Of a stretch of DNA of 64,000 bases, positions 9,607-20,176 are shown one piece after another. The DNA is from Zea mays (Eukaryota > Streptophyta > Magnoliopsida > Poales > Poaceae). The stretch is taken from contig NC_050097.1 in NCBI RefSeq assembly GCF_902167145.1, positions 232,085,034-232,149,033 on the forward strand, read 5' to 3'. The notes under the pieces were generated by a model that worked only from the letters and a program-made list of their open reading frames with translations, was not told the origin of the DNA and searched no databases. The stretch's first letter is position 1; each line of letters opens with the position of its first letter. A program made the position numbers and the translations under genes.

Positions 9607-11820
9607 GATTGACAAAAATTAAAAAGGAAAGATAAATAAAAAAACCAAAACTAACAGTAATAAAAACCCAGGACTAAAGGATTAGGCCATCAGATGTGGA
9701 ATCAGTTGTTCTACACTTATTTTGATGGAAAAATAGCAAATCTCACAAAACCCCGGTATGTAGAGCAAATTTATAACACAAAGCCACATGGTTGTATTCT
9801 TCTGCAAAAAACACATGGGCATGCGCATTTATAATAACATAGAACCACATATTTTAGCACTCCCCATTTGAACAAGCACACAAACTAACATCGAGATGAC
9901 GTCAAACTGAGCTGCCACATTGCAAGGAGGACAAATATCATGCTAGAGTGGAGTGTGTTGACTCACTCAGTACAATGTGAATGAAGCTGAACACAGAATT
10001 ATTTAGCAAACACGTAAAAAGTGCTGGCGACTCCCACATGGATGGGCTATGGGGAAGGAATAACCGAGGCAAGTCTTACCCCTGCATTTTGCAGAGAGGC
10101 TGCATCGAACTCAGAAGCTTTGGCACAGTGGGAAGGTTCTCACCACTGTGTCAAGCATGCCCTTCAATTTAGCACACACATAAAAAGGATGAATGTCGGA
10201 AAATCATTATTCAAGCAGTATGCCTCAGTCCAATAAATTCCCCATGTTAATATACAGACTTGCATAATCCCCATGTAATCAAAAAGAACCTCAAACGAAC
10301 AGCACAAAGTGCTGAATTGTAGGTCAGATAATCTAAGGCAAACTCTTTCTAAACTCAACCTAGAGCAAAGAGTTCTCTGCACGCTGGTCTCCAGCACCGC
10401 AATTCTGCAAAGTTCACACAGCAAGGTGCAGGCTTTGGTCTTCAGCTCCGTGGAGCTCTGGTGGCTTTGTCCCCTCTATAGGTGAGGAAGACGATGAAAG
10501 CATCCGGTAGCCTTCCATCCTTTCAATGCGCCATGGCAGCCTCAGGGCATTCCGGTGTCCATGTGTGTACCGCTTGGAATCGAGTTTGTGAAAATACGGT
10601 TTCACGTCTGTGTGGCTTAATTAGCTTGTTCAAAAGAGTACTCACACACCCAGTGTTTTGTGTCACATTTCGCTATATACATGGTGTTCTGCGAATATGC
10701 TCAAAACACTACAAGAACCCATGCATTCCACCCCCCCCCCCCCCCCCAAATTCAGTATCCAGATACATAATTGCATACCAATTATTCACAGCAACACTAC
10801 CTACACAAGTTCTTTAAAAAAACACTACCTGCAGAAATAGATCCCCCTCTAAACTCAAGGGTCATGGAAATACAACAACCAGGACTGGAGGTAAACATAC
10901 CGTGCACACCTCGGTGTCAGGCTTAACCTCCTCAACGCCGGCAAACGGCCACAAGGACTGGCTTTCTCCAGCCAAGGCGAGCACGGAGCAGCTTTATTTC
11001 CTCCCCTCGATCGAGCTTCACCAGCCGGTGCTCTCCAAACCTGCAGCGAAAGGAGCCTTCATACGTAAGTAAGGCACATTACTTATACAGGCTTGAACCG
11101 CGGGAGCTGACCGTGACTTTTTGGCCAGATCGAGTCTGTGGCTTTGGTGCGACCGTGCGAGTGCGACGGGGAGCGAACCCACGTGGTATAACCAGTCCAT
11201 TCGCTCCGAGAATGTACCCAGAAGCAGCCGATTGGTTGATTTGTCGGTCTTTGGAATCAGTCAAGCATTTTTTTCCCAAGAAGAGAAATTTTCGCGGATG
11301 CAATAGTGACGCCTGCAGATCCGCCGCAGCGCGCAGGACGCTAGTCGTAAGAGTCGGCAGCAGATTGCTACTGCATGCCGGGCTGGATCGAGGCAGACAG
11401 GAGTAGATACCCGTGGGTTTTGGCACAATCGAGGGGTGGTACGCCTGGTACCGGAGGCCAAGGCGGTGCCAACTAGCGGCGCTGCGGGCGGTCGGCCAGC
11501 CATGGATGCGGCGGCGCCGCGGCGGCCGCGGCTGCCGGGTGCCTTCGCCTCACTGCTCCGGCGGAAACGGATGGCCCGCGTAAACGTCGGACTGTCGGAG
11601 GACCGACGGTGGAAAGCGAGCGAGGGCGGGCTGGGCTCTGATGTCGTCGCATATTGCTAGGATTTGCGCTGGCCCAGCCCGGAATAATGTGACCCGTCTA
11701 CGTCTGGAAACGAGCACAGCCAAACTCGGCTGTCGGCTCGGTGGGGGTTCGGTCGCATTACCAACTAGAAGATTAGACTCTGCTCGGACATATTCAAACT
11801 CGCAAGCCACGTACTAATTT
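9607..11820. other. upstream intron/5' region of the kinase gene, no firm gene
   Basis: On the minus strand a pyrimidine-rich tract followed by CACAG precedes 9602, so an intron should start here. A minus-strand open frame at 10414-10605 is a weak candidate for an upstream exon but matches nothing I know. There is a C-homopolymer of about 17 at 10731-10747. The region 11400-11660 is GC-rich and could be a promoter/5' UTR CpG-rich zone. I see no recognisable protein in it. Confidence 0.3.
10045..10166 (+). mobile_element. Au-SINE-like 3' fragment
   Basis: The sequence GAGGCAAGTCTTACCCCTGC, the following CATCGAACTC and the terminal CAAGCATGCCCTTC resemble the 3' half of the Au SINE family as I remember it. 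It is in the same orientation as the 5' SINE fragment about 450 bp to the left. The two could be parts of one disrupted copy. Confidence 0.4.
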
Positions 11821-13013
11821 CTATTTAGAGCATAAATTATATATTTTTATTATATAAAAAATGAAAATACATAAAAATCAAACATATTTTAAATTATATT
11901 TAGCATTGGGTCCATAAAAATAAGAAAATAAAAAAAATTATTTAGATCATCTCCATACTTACTCATCCAATAGAGAATATTATTAGATCATATCTCATCC
12001 TCGCACGTGACCCCGTCGCCCCTAGCCTCTCCTCCCCTCGCGTCCCTACTGCCCCTCCCTCACTCGCGCCGCTACCACCGCTGTTAACCCCTCTCTTTGT
12101 GTCGCAACCGCCATTGTTGACCCATCCCTCTACCGTTATCACGAACTATTGACTAGTGTTTATAGAACTAGAGTTTTTATAAGCACAATAAGGATACATT
12201 CGTATACAAAACTGTCAAGACATTTTCCAACACAAATATTATTGCTATCTAACATTTACTAGTATAATGTCTGTGTGTTGCGATGACACACAATCATATT
12301 TTATACCCAAAAAAATTAGTATTCTACATATCAAATATTAAACCGATAAGAACAAATATTACATTTTATCTTAGCCAAAAAGTCGAGGAAGGTATGAGTT
12401 GAAAAGAAGTCCAACCTCTTTTTATAGCTCGCTCGTCCTCCTTCAGCTAGTGATATGTTACTATGTGGGAGAGCTACATTATGTGTGGCTTCCTATCGTG
12501 TTAGGTTTGGGTGGTTTCTCACGATCTATCTGTGGTGTAACGACCCATCTATAGGCGAAAAGCGAGGGAGAAGAACTATACGTTTCGTGCGTGATGCGGG
12601 ACGACCGTCAAAACTGATGCTATATTCACTTGAGAACATTTTTTAATAGCTACTATGTGAGAGAGCTACGTTATGTGTGGCTTCTTATCGTGTTAGGCTT
12701 GGGTGGTTTCTCATTATCTATCTGTGGTGTAACGACCCATCTATAGGCGAAAAGCGGGGGAGAAGAACTACGCGCTTCGTGCGTGATACAGGACGACCGT
12801 TAAAACTGATGCTATATTCACTTGAGAACATTTTTTAATAATTTGTTTTTTAGTTATAATTTTCCTCCACGTGTTTATCTAGATGTGTGCATCATTATAA
12901 TTATATATAGAGAGAGCATCATTATACTTATGTATAGAGATAGAGCAACGTTATTCAACCTCTATATGATGATCACCCATCATAGAATAACTTAACTTAA
13001 TTAATTAGTCATA
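11821..13013. other. AT-rich intergenic sequence with a pyrimidine-rich block
   Basis: No coding sequence is evident. The block 11945-12110 is inversely similar to 17390-17530 on the other side of the Gypsy-like element, which may mark the two arms of an older transposon. It also includes the 192-bp tandem repeat listed separately. Confidence 0.35.
12459..12842. repeat. two tandem copies of a 192-bp unit
   Basis: The unit starting TACTATGTGGGAGAGCTAC at 12459 recurs at 12651 as TACTATGTGAGAGAGCTAC and runs with few differences to GAACATTTTTTAATA. The two copies are directly adjacent. There is no long ORF, and the origin is not recognised. Confidence 0.85.
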
Positions 13014-13018
13014 TATGG

Positions 13019-13694
13019 TGTTGAAGGCTAAAATGAGCCTTGCGGACGGTCCGGCCCTGAGGCCGGACGGTCCGCGGTCCGGACGGTCCGCGGTGGCGGC
13101 GCGGACGGTCCGCGCGCGCGCAGAGTCAGTTAGGGTTCCTAGTTTCTCGCGGGATTTGTTGCCTAAAACCGCGGGATTAACTCGGGAAACAGTTGGAAAC
13201 GGATCCAGACCTCCCCCTTTATATAGATGAAGGGCTACGACCGATTGAACCCCCCATCAATCGAACAAATCAAGTCTATTTCTCGTTTTTACCTTACGCA
13301 TTAGGAATAGTTCTAGTCTAGTTCTAGTTTAGCCTCTCAATCTCCAAATTCTCCGCCTCTCTTCGACTCTACGTCGATTAGAGGAGTCTAGGTCGGCCTG
13401 CCGAGCCTAGACAACACCTAGGATCTCTCCTCCCCGACGGGGTCCCTCCCGGGAGCGAGATCCAGGCGCCGTCGGCGACCTTCGCCACCCCCTGCGCACG
13501 CGCGGACCGTCCGGCCTGTAGGCGCGGACCGTCCAGCCTGTAGGCGCGGACCGTCCGGCCGTCAGGCAGGGAACCCGTGCTCCTGCGCCAGGTCGCGGAC
13601 CGTCCGGCCCCTGGCCGCGGACCGTCCGCGCCTGACCAGAGAGCACCGCCACCGGTTCTTGTTGAGTGTTTGGCGCTCCAAAAAGGCGTCAACA
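13019..13694 (+). repeat. 5' LTR of the gag-only element
   Basis: 676 bp. It contains CGGACGGTCCG palindromes at about 13041-13110, a TATA box TTTATATAG at about 13218, and a second palindrome cluster (CGGACCGTCCGG type) at about 13500-13630 downstream of the presumed start site. It has 23 bp more than the 3' LTR, chiefly an extra palindrome-bearing unit near 13525. Confidence 0.9.
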
Positions 13695-13753
13695 TACTTT
13701 TTGGCGACTCCGCTGGGGAAAGTGTGTAGATCTACTAAAAATCAGGCCCTCAA

Positions 13754-16489
13754 ATGGCCGGTTCTAAAGATCACACCGATATCTCCCCGGACAATATCCT
13801 GAAGCCGGCTGTTGAAAGTCTGACGGCCGATGAGCAACAGCAATACGAGGACTACATGCGTCAAGTGAGGGAGAAATTCTTATCACAATACACGGTGGAT
13901 CGCCACCAGAAAGTTGTCAAGCATGGAGAGACCGACGTCGCGTCTCTTCTATCTTCGCTTCAGGTCCCCAACGTAAGTAAATCCGACGATATCCAGTCTA
14001 TTAAATATTATGTAGATCAGTAGCAGGATCAGATGAAACAACAAATTGTAGGGTTAGAAGAATCAATTAGAAAATTAACGCGTACGTTGGAGAAGTCTGT
14101 TGCTCCTAGTTTTCCATCATATGGGACTAGTAACAGGATATCTATGTCTAATACATCGGCAACAAATGGGGATTTGCAGCCCCAGCCATTATATGGTATG
14201 CCGATGAACTCATATACAGGGCAAGTACCACCACCGCCATCCCTGCTTGGTAGATCGGCGCCCATGAACACGGTCGGACCGTCCGAGCTTCTGCCCGGAC
14301 CGTCCGGCCCATATGCAGACCGTCCGGCTTGCTCTGCCGGACAGTCTGGGGCCGCCCTAGGACCACCGCCGTCCCTGCTTGGCAGACCGGTGACCCTGGA
14401 CGCGGTCGGACCGTCCGAGCTTCTGCCCGGATCGTCCGGCCCTTACACGGACCGTCCGGCTTTCCCTGCCGGACAGTCCGGGCCTGCACCAGGACTACCA
14501 CATGGCGTCCCGATAATGGCGAACGCAACCGGTCAGTTCAGATTTACCACCGGACAAACTGGATACACATACGCAGAACCTGTTGTTGCACACCATGCAC
14601 CAAATTATTACACACCTCAGCAGCAATATGTTTCGCCCTCTACATATTTAAACCATAACGTACCATACAACCACAGACCGATCAACACTATCGATCGGTC
14701 ACGGCAAGAAGGTCGGTATACTAATACCCGGCCAAATGAGCCCCACAGCCCAGGGTCTGGTGGTCTGCCACCGAGTGCAATGGAAAAAATTAGGGAAGAG
14801 ATGACCGAACTATTTCGAGATAAGTTCGGAGTTAGTGTAGCCAGAGTAGGGCAATCATACCAAAAGCCGTATAATCACCGGTTTGACATTGTCCCATATC
14901 CACAAGGGGCAAGGATACCAGAATTTTCTAAGTTTTCTGGTGAGAATGGGAGAAGCACACACGAACACATAGGCCAGTTTCTAGCACACCTAGGTGAATT
15001 GGCCGATGGAGAAGCATTTCGTGTTCGGTTATTTTCTCTATCCCTTACTGGTACCGCTTTTGCATGGTACGCCGCCCTGCCTCCTAATTCCATTAATTCC
15101 TGGAATGAGTTAGAAAGTAAATTTCATAAACATTTCTTTGCCGGGGAATATGAATTAGGACTAGCTGACTTAGCTTCAGTTCGACAAGGACGCGAAGAAT
15201 CGGTTAATGATTATATCCGGAGGTTCCGGGACACTAGAAACCGATGCTTTCGGATCCATGTCGCAGACAAAGAGCTAGCAGGGTTAGCTTTTAATGGGTT
15301 GCTATCCTACTTAAGAGACAAATTAGATGGGACCCAGTTCTTTTCGATAGCCCAGCTACATCAGCGGGCTTTAGCCTGTGAAAGCCGATTTAAAGAGACA
15401 TCAAAATCGGCCGCCCGTACTATACATCTAATAGAGCGTGATAGTTCAGATGATGAATCCGCAGATGTATATACCGCTGAGTTTATTTGGCCAACAAAGG
15501 CCAAATCTTCAGCATGTTCTTCCTTACAGTCGGTTCAAAAGAATCGGCAAGAAGAGATTAAATTTACCTTTAATGTTGCCAAATGCGATAAGATATTTGA
15601 TGAGCTACTTAAAAATGGCAACATTAAATTAACTCATACTATCCCTCCTATAGATGAATTAAAAAGACATGCTTATTGTAAGTGGCATAATTCTTTTTCT
15701 CATGCCACCAATGACTGTAATGTTTTTTGTCGATAGGTACAATCGGCCATAAATGAGGGCCGATTGGCTTTTCAGGAAATGCAAGTGGACACACAACCAT
15801 TTCCTGTTAATACAATAGATATCGCATGCAAAAAGATCTTAGTTCGGCCCGAAATGGCCGATAAAGGCAAAAGCAAAGACATAATCATTGGTAGTCCTCG
15901 CACGTCGAATATATCACAAAAGGAGATTGTTCGAAAGGCTCCGGACAATAAGGCTAAAAAGTCCGGAGGCACCGGGGGGCAGGCACAATTAATGAGTCAA
16001 GCACGACAGCCTGTCCTGAGCATCACGGACGATCTGGCACCTACGAGCGGACGGTCCGGTGTTCAGATAGACGGTTCGGCTAACTCTGCCGGACAGTCCG
16101 CCTATGCCCAAAGGCATCAGCCTCCACACAAAACCTTAAAAGGGAAGGAGACACAACGGCGAAGCACAAATGGTCGACTGATCAAAGCTGACTCTACTGT
16201 TGATCAGTTGCTCTCCAAAAATGCTAGCAAAAAGACCATTCCACGTGATCGGTCAACAAAGAAACCCTGGTCACCTACTAAAACGAGACGGCCGAACAAA
16301 ATGGCCCAAAAGGCGACACGACAAGCATCGTCTGTTCATCCTATGAGACCAGGGTACTTTCCACCCGTTTATTCATCGTCGGTTTATTGTCCTACCCAAA
16401 TGTGGAATAACATGGTGATGAATGCATGGTACATGTATAGTCCCTTTGTCTATCCGGGCTGGGGGGCACCTCCATTCTATTCATTTTGA
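13754..16489 (+). pseudogene. gag: Gypsy-type Gag with two in-frame TAG codons
   Basis: A single frame of 911 codons is interrupted only by TAG at 14021-14023 and 15734-15736. A Retrotrans_gag-like domain lies near 14900-15420 (motifs FHKHFFAGEYELG and RQGREESVNDYIRRFRD). A zinc-binding-like C..H..H....C segment (YCKWHNSFSHATNDC) sits just before the second stop. A Pro/Gly/Ser-rich N-terminal stretch at 14229-14500 comes from a 132-bp tandem duplication that carries GGAC-N-GTCC palindromes. Both stops are consistent with CAG to TAG. Stop-codon readthrough cannot be excluded, but decay is simpler. The C-terminal part is basic and of unknown function. Confidence 0.8.
14234..14497 (+). repeat. 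132-bp tandem duplication inside gag
   Basis: Copies at 14234-14365 and 14366-14497 each encode a version of PPSLLGR...VGPSELLPG.SGPY.DRPA..AGQSG. Each copy contains several GGACCGTCCG/GGACAGTC palindrome half-pairs. The period is 44 codons, so the frame is preserved. Confidence 0.8.
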
Positions 16490-16652
16490 TCCATTAATGA
16501 AATGGCCATGGCCGAGAAAGATACAATCCAAAACGGCCTTTATACATTGGTGCTTTATTGAATGATCTCTATTTTGAAAAGCCGATGACTTACATCAGGT
16601 TTAGTTCATATGCTTTTGGTTCGTCAACCTTCACCAAAAGGCAGGGGGCATA

Positions 16653-17305
16653 TGTTGAAGGCTAAAATGAGCCTTGCGGACGGTCCGGCCCTGAGGCCGG
16701 ACGGTCCGCGGTCCGGACGGTCCGCGGTGGCGGCGCAGACGGTCCGCGCGCGCGCAGAGTCAGTTAGGGTTCCTAGTTTCTCGCGGGATTTGTTGCCTAA
16801 AACCGCGGGATTAACTCGGGAAACAGTTGGAAACGGATCCAGACCTCCCCCTTTATATAGATGAAGGGCTACGGCCGATTGAACCCCCCATCAATCGAAC
16901 AAATCAAGTCTATTTCTCGTTTTTACCTTACGCATTAGGAATAGTTCTAGTCTAGTTCTAGTTTAGCCTCTCAATCTCCAAATTCTCTGCCTCTCTTCGA
17001 CTCTACGTCGATTAGAGGAGTCTAGGTCGGCCTGCCGAGCCTAGACAACACCTAGGATCTCTCCTCCCCGACGGGGTCCCTCCCGGGAGCGAGATCCAGG
17101 CGCCGCCGGCGACCTTCGCCACCCCCTGCGCACGCGCGGACCGTCCGGCCTGTAGGCGCGGACCGTCCGGCCGTCAGGCAGGGAACCCGTGCTCTGCGCC
17201 AGGTCGCGGACCGTCCGGCCTCTGGCCGCGGACCGTCCGCGCCTGACCAGAGAGCACCGCCACCGGTTCTTGTTGAGTGTTTGGCGCTCCAAAAATGCGT
17301 CAACA
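16653..17305 (+). repeat. 3' LTR of the gag-only element
   Basis: 653 bp, near-identical to the 5' LTR apart from a 23-bp length difference and a handful of substitutions seen by eye. The low divergence suggests a fairly recent insertion. Confidence 0.9.
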
Positions 17306-17310
17306 TATGG

Positions 17311-17934
17311 TTTTTGTTAAGTCATTCTAGAGATGGTTATCACCGATAAATATCATTTTTATTATCTAGTATATAACTCATGCTGACGCTATGATCCTGA
17401 GGAGTGGAGGGATTAGCGGCGGCGATGCGAGTGAGGGAGAGAGGGCAGCTTGGAGGGGGTCGTGGCAGAGGGGAAGAGAGAGGGATGATCCAAATAATAT
17501 TATCAATTGGATTTAAGTGAGTAAAGAAGATAAAGTTATTCAGCGATCTGAACCATTGATTTTGGTGGTATGTTAAGTCTGGGTATAATTTATTTGGTGA
17601 ATTTAGTATAGATTATGTGTGTAAAGATTATTTAGTTAATTGGTTTTTGGAAAGTTTAAACTGATAGATTATATAGAGGTATTGATTATTATGGTTGTTT
17701 GCCTGTTCACTTTCTTTTCGCTCCTATTGATTTATGAACCTAAGTCAAATTTCATTTTAGTTTTATTTTGATGAGCTATATTTTAAGATTAAATTACAAT
17801 CCGATTATCTCGTGAACTACTCAGTTCCCAGAAATGAAGGTGTTGATAAGAGGGTAATTTTAGAAATATTTTTCTAAACCAATCTATGTACGGTACCTGT
17901 GAAGCTGATCTAATTCAGGTAGTTTAGAAACATG
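17311..17934. other. AT-rich intergenic sequence
   Basis: Continuation of the sequence interrupted at 13018 by the Gypsy-like element. It has no gene. The purine-rich block 17390-17530 is inversely similar to 11945-12110. Confidence 0.4.
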
Positions 17935-19476
17935 CACTACCGGAATTTGGCTCTTTGCCGAGTGCCATATTCTTTGCCGAGTGTTTTATTTCGGGCACTC
18001 GGCAAAGAGCTCTTTGCCGAGTGCCACGCAAAAAACCATCGGTAAAAGAAAACACTCGGCGAAGAACCTCTTTGCCGAGTGTTTTATTTTTGACACTCGG
18101 CAAAGAGTTTCTTTGCCGAGTGTATTTTTTTGACACTCGGCAAAGGGCTCTTTGCCGAGTGTCACAAATACAACACTCGGCAAAGAGCTCTTTGCCGAGT
18201 GTTTTTTCTCCAACACTAGGCAAAGAGAATTTAAAAATCACATTTTAAAGTAGTAAATTAATTCAAATGAAAAAGTTTTCAACTACAAATTTGTATAACT
18301 CATCATGATGTACAATTTATATATTGAACATTTCTTCATATGACAAAATAAAAATAAATTTGTTCATAAAACCTATATCTCTCTCGTAGTTTATGAAACT
18401 ACGAGAGAGACGTATAGAATTTGTGCATATTGTTAGAACCATCATCTGAGATAAACAAATTACCAAACAACCAAAATAAACTTTATAGATCTTGAGAAGT
18501 TATAGAAGTTTATAGTTGACAACTTTTTCATTTGAAGTCATATTGTCAACGAAAACTACGTCTGAATTTAAAAAATTTAAAATTTGAATTTTGAAAACGA
18601 CTTCGAAAGGAAAAACCACCAACATGAAAGTTGAAGGTATTGAAGAGTTATGAAACTTTGTAGTTGACAATGTTTTAGTTTGAAATCATCTTGTTATGCA
18701 AAACTATGTTTGAATTTTGAAATTTGAATTTTTCAAACTGTCTCGGATGGAAAAACCACCAAAATAAAAGTTGTAGGTCTTGAAATGTAATGAAACTTTG
18801 TAGTTGACAATGTTTTGATTTGAAATCATCTTATCATTGAAAATTTCGTGTGAAGTTTTAAAATTTAAAATTCAAATTTTATAAACGGTCTCGGATGTAG
18901 AAACTATTAAAATAAAACTTTTAGATCTCAAAAAGTTATGCAACTTTATAGTTGGTCACATTTTCAAATGAACTCATTTAGTGCCTTAAATAATCAAATT
19001 ACTCTCGATTTGTTATAGTACATGAGGAATGGAAACGTAATATAAACATAATTGGTGTAGTAGTGTAGTGGTATAGGAGAGTATGCGCGAGAGAGAGGTT
19101 GCGAGTTCGAATCTCACCATTTACAAAACATATAAGTTTGATTCAAAATAATAGTGAAAAATGATAGGGCAACGGGTAAGGTAATAGGGTAGGGTTGGAG
19201 AGTTGTTCCTAGAATTTAAAAAATGTTTTGCTGTTTTTTTTTAATTTTTTCGTTTTTTAATTTGCCGAGTGTTTTTCTTTGCCGAGTGCTTTTTGACACT
19301 CGGCAAAGTCTTTGCCGAGTGTCCGAAAATAAGCACTCGGCAAAGAACCCTTCGCCGATGAAATCTTTGCCGAGTGTTCTTTGCCGAGTGTTACACTCGG
19401 CAAAGCCTTTGCCGAGTGTAAAATAGCTTTTGCCGAGTGTCTTAGACACTCGGCAAAGAACGCGATTCCGGTAGTG
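17935..19476. mobile_element. short non-autonomous CACTA (En/Spm) transposon
   Basis: The terminal inverted repeats are CACTACCGGAATTTGGCTC (left) and its counterpart ending GATTCCGGTAGTG (right). They are flanked by the 3-bp target duplication ATG (17932-17934 and 19477-19479). Both ends carry clustered subterminal CTTTGCCGAGTG repeats in both orientations (17947-18225 and 19262-19460). The 1.0-kb interior is AT-rich with repeated TTGAAATCATCTTGT-like units and no transposase, so movement would need a TNP2/TNPA source elsewhere. Confidence 0.95.
19055..19120 (+). other. tRNA-like (Pol III promoter-like) segment within the CACTA element
   Basis: An A-box-like GTGTAGTGGTATAGG is followed about 30 bp later by a B-box-like GAGTTCGAATC at 19103-19113. 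The order and spacing fit a decayed tRNA or SINE head. Folding is not convincing as a functional tRNA. Confidence 0.4.
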
Positions 19477-19639
19477 ATGTTGGTACAAGATATGAGTCTT
19501 TTTAAAAATATTATATAAAAAAGCAATCCTTCCATGTTCTCTGTATATTTAAAAAGGTCCCTCTATCTTTATCATTATGTTTTTACGATTACACAGATAC
19601 ACACGGTATGCTCTAAAAACAACTAAGACTGTATTACAA

Positions 19640-19760
19640 ACTTATAAAACTAACTATTAGTCCGCTAATAAGTTGTTAGCTAGTTTTAGCTTGGGTAGAG
19701 GAGCTAACAACTAATAGCTATTTGAGAGTTATAACTAATCATTAGTTGGTCTATTACCTG
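19640..19760. repeat. TA-rich foldback, MITE-like
   Basis: CTAATAAGTTGTTAGCTAG (from 19665) is inverted as GAGCTAACAACTAATAGCT (from 19701). A related sequence family appears at 43928-44117. Ends and target duplication were not resolved. Confidence 0.35.
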
Positions 19761-19829
19761 TCTTGTTCTAAACCTCCAGTCTAATTTTAGCTGCTAACTA
19801 TTAATTGTACATGTATGAAACAAGGGACT

Positions 19830-20176
19830 ATATCCTGTGCACATGAATCTTTGGTGCACATATGGTGCACATGAACTAACAAAGTTCAAAAAAATCTAAA
19901 AATTTCATACATATTATTTTCATCCTACTCCTATTATATACAAAATTTCAAGTTCAAATTCGTTATATTTTAGCTATAATAAAAAGAAGAATATTTTAGT
20001 AGAATTTCTAATTTAAACTTGTCATAATTTTTTTATTACAGTTAAAATATAACTAATTTGAACCTGAAATTTTATATATAAAAGGAGTAAGATGGAAAGA
20101 ATATATATGAATTTTTCAGAATTTTTTGTAAACTCTATTAGTTCATGTGCACTAAAGATTCATGTGTACGGGATAT
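19830..20176. mobile_element. MITE with long inverted repeats, target of the Ji-like insertion
   Basis: The left arm ATATCCTGTGCACATGAATC recurs inverted at the right end (GATTCATGTGTACGGGATAT), and the next blocks (TTTGGTGCACA, CATGAACTA) also pair. The centre is AT-rich. The Ji-like element inserted at the right tip, duplicating GATAT, so the final bases of the MITE continue at 38524. Confidence 0.6.

Larger units (their letters stand above)
13019..17305 (+). mobile_element. gag-only, non-autonomous Gypsy-like LTR retrotransposon
   Basis: The LTRs at 13019-13694 and 16653-17305 begin TGTTGAAGGC and end GTCAACA. They are flanked by a perfect 5-bp target duplication TATGG (13014-13018 and 17306-17310). 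A primer-binding-like sequence TTTTTGGCGACTCCGCTGGG follows the left LTR, and a purine tract GGCAGGGGGCATA precedes the right one. The 2.96-kb interior encodes only Gag. No protease, reverse transcriptase or integrase motif is present, so mobilisation must have used enzymes of another element. Confidence 0.9.

Noticed and set aside
10414..10605. Minus-strand ORF as a definite upstream exon of the kinase gene
   Set aside because: There is no clear donor in the right phase and no family match, so it was kept only as a remark.
10731..10747. C homopolymer of about 17 as a possible structured or regulatory site
   Set aside because: It is likely a simple polymorphic run; no gene context gives it meaning.
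14148..14528. Minus-strand ORF of 126 aa opposite gag
   Set aside because: It is the shadow of the palindrome-rich tandem duplication in gag; the plus-strand frame has recognisable Gag domains.
17924..18248. ORFs of about 100 aa with LPSV and ALCRV repeats on both strands (also 19216-19535 and 60632-61109)
   Set aside because: They arise from the subterminal TTTGCCGAGTG repeats of CACTA elements in both orientations, not from genes.
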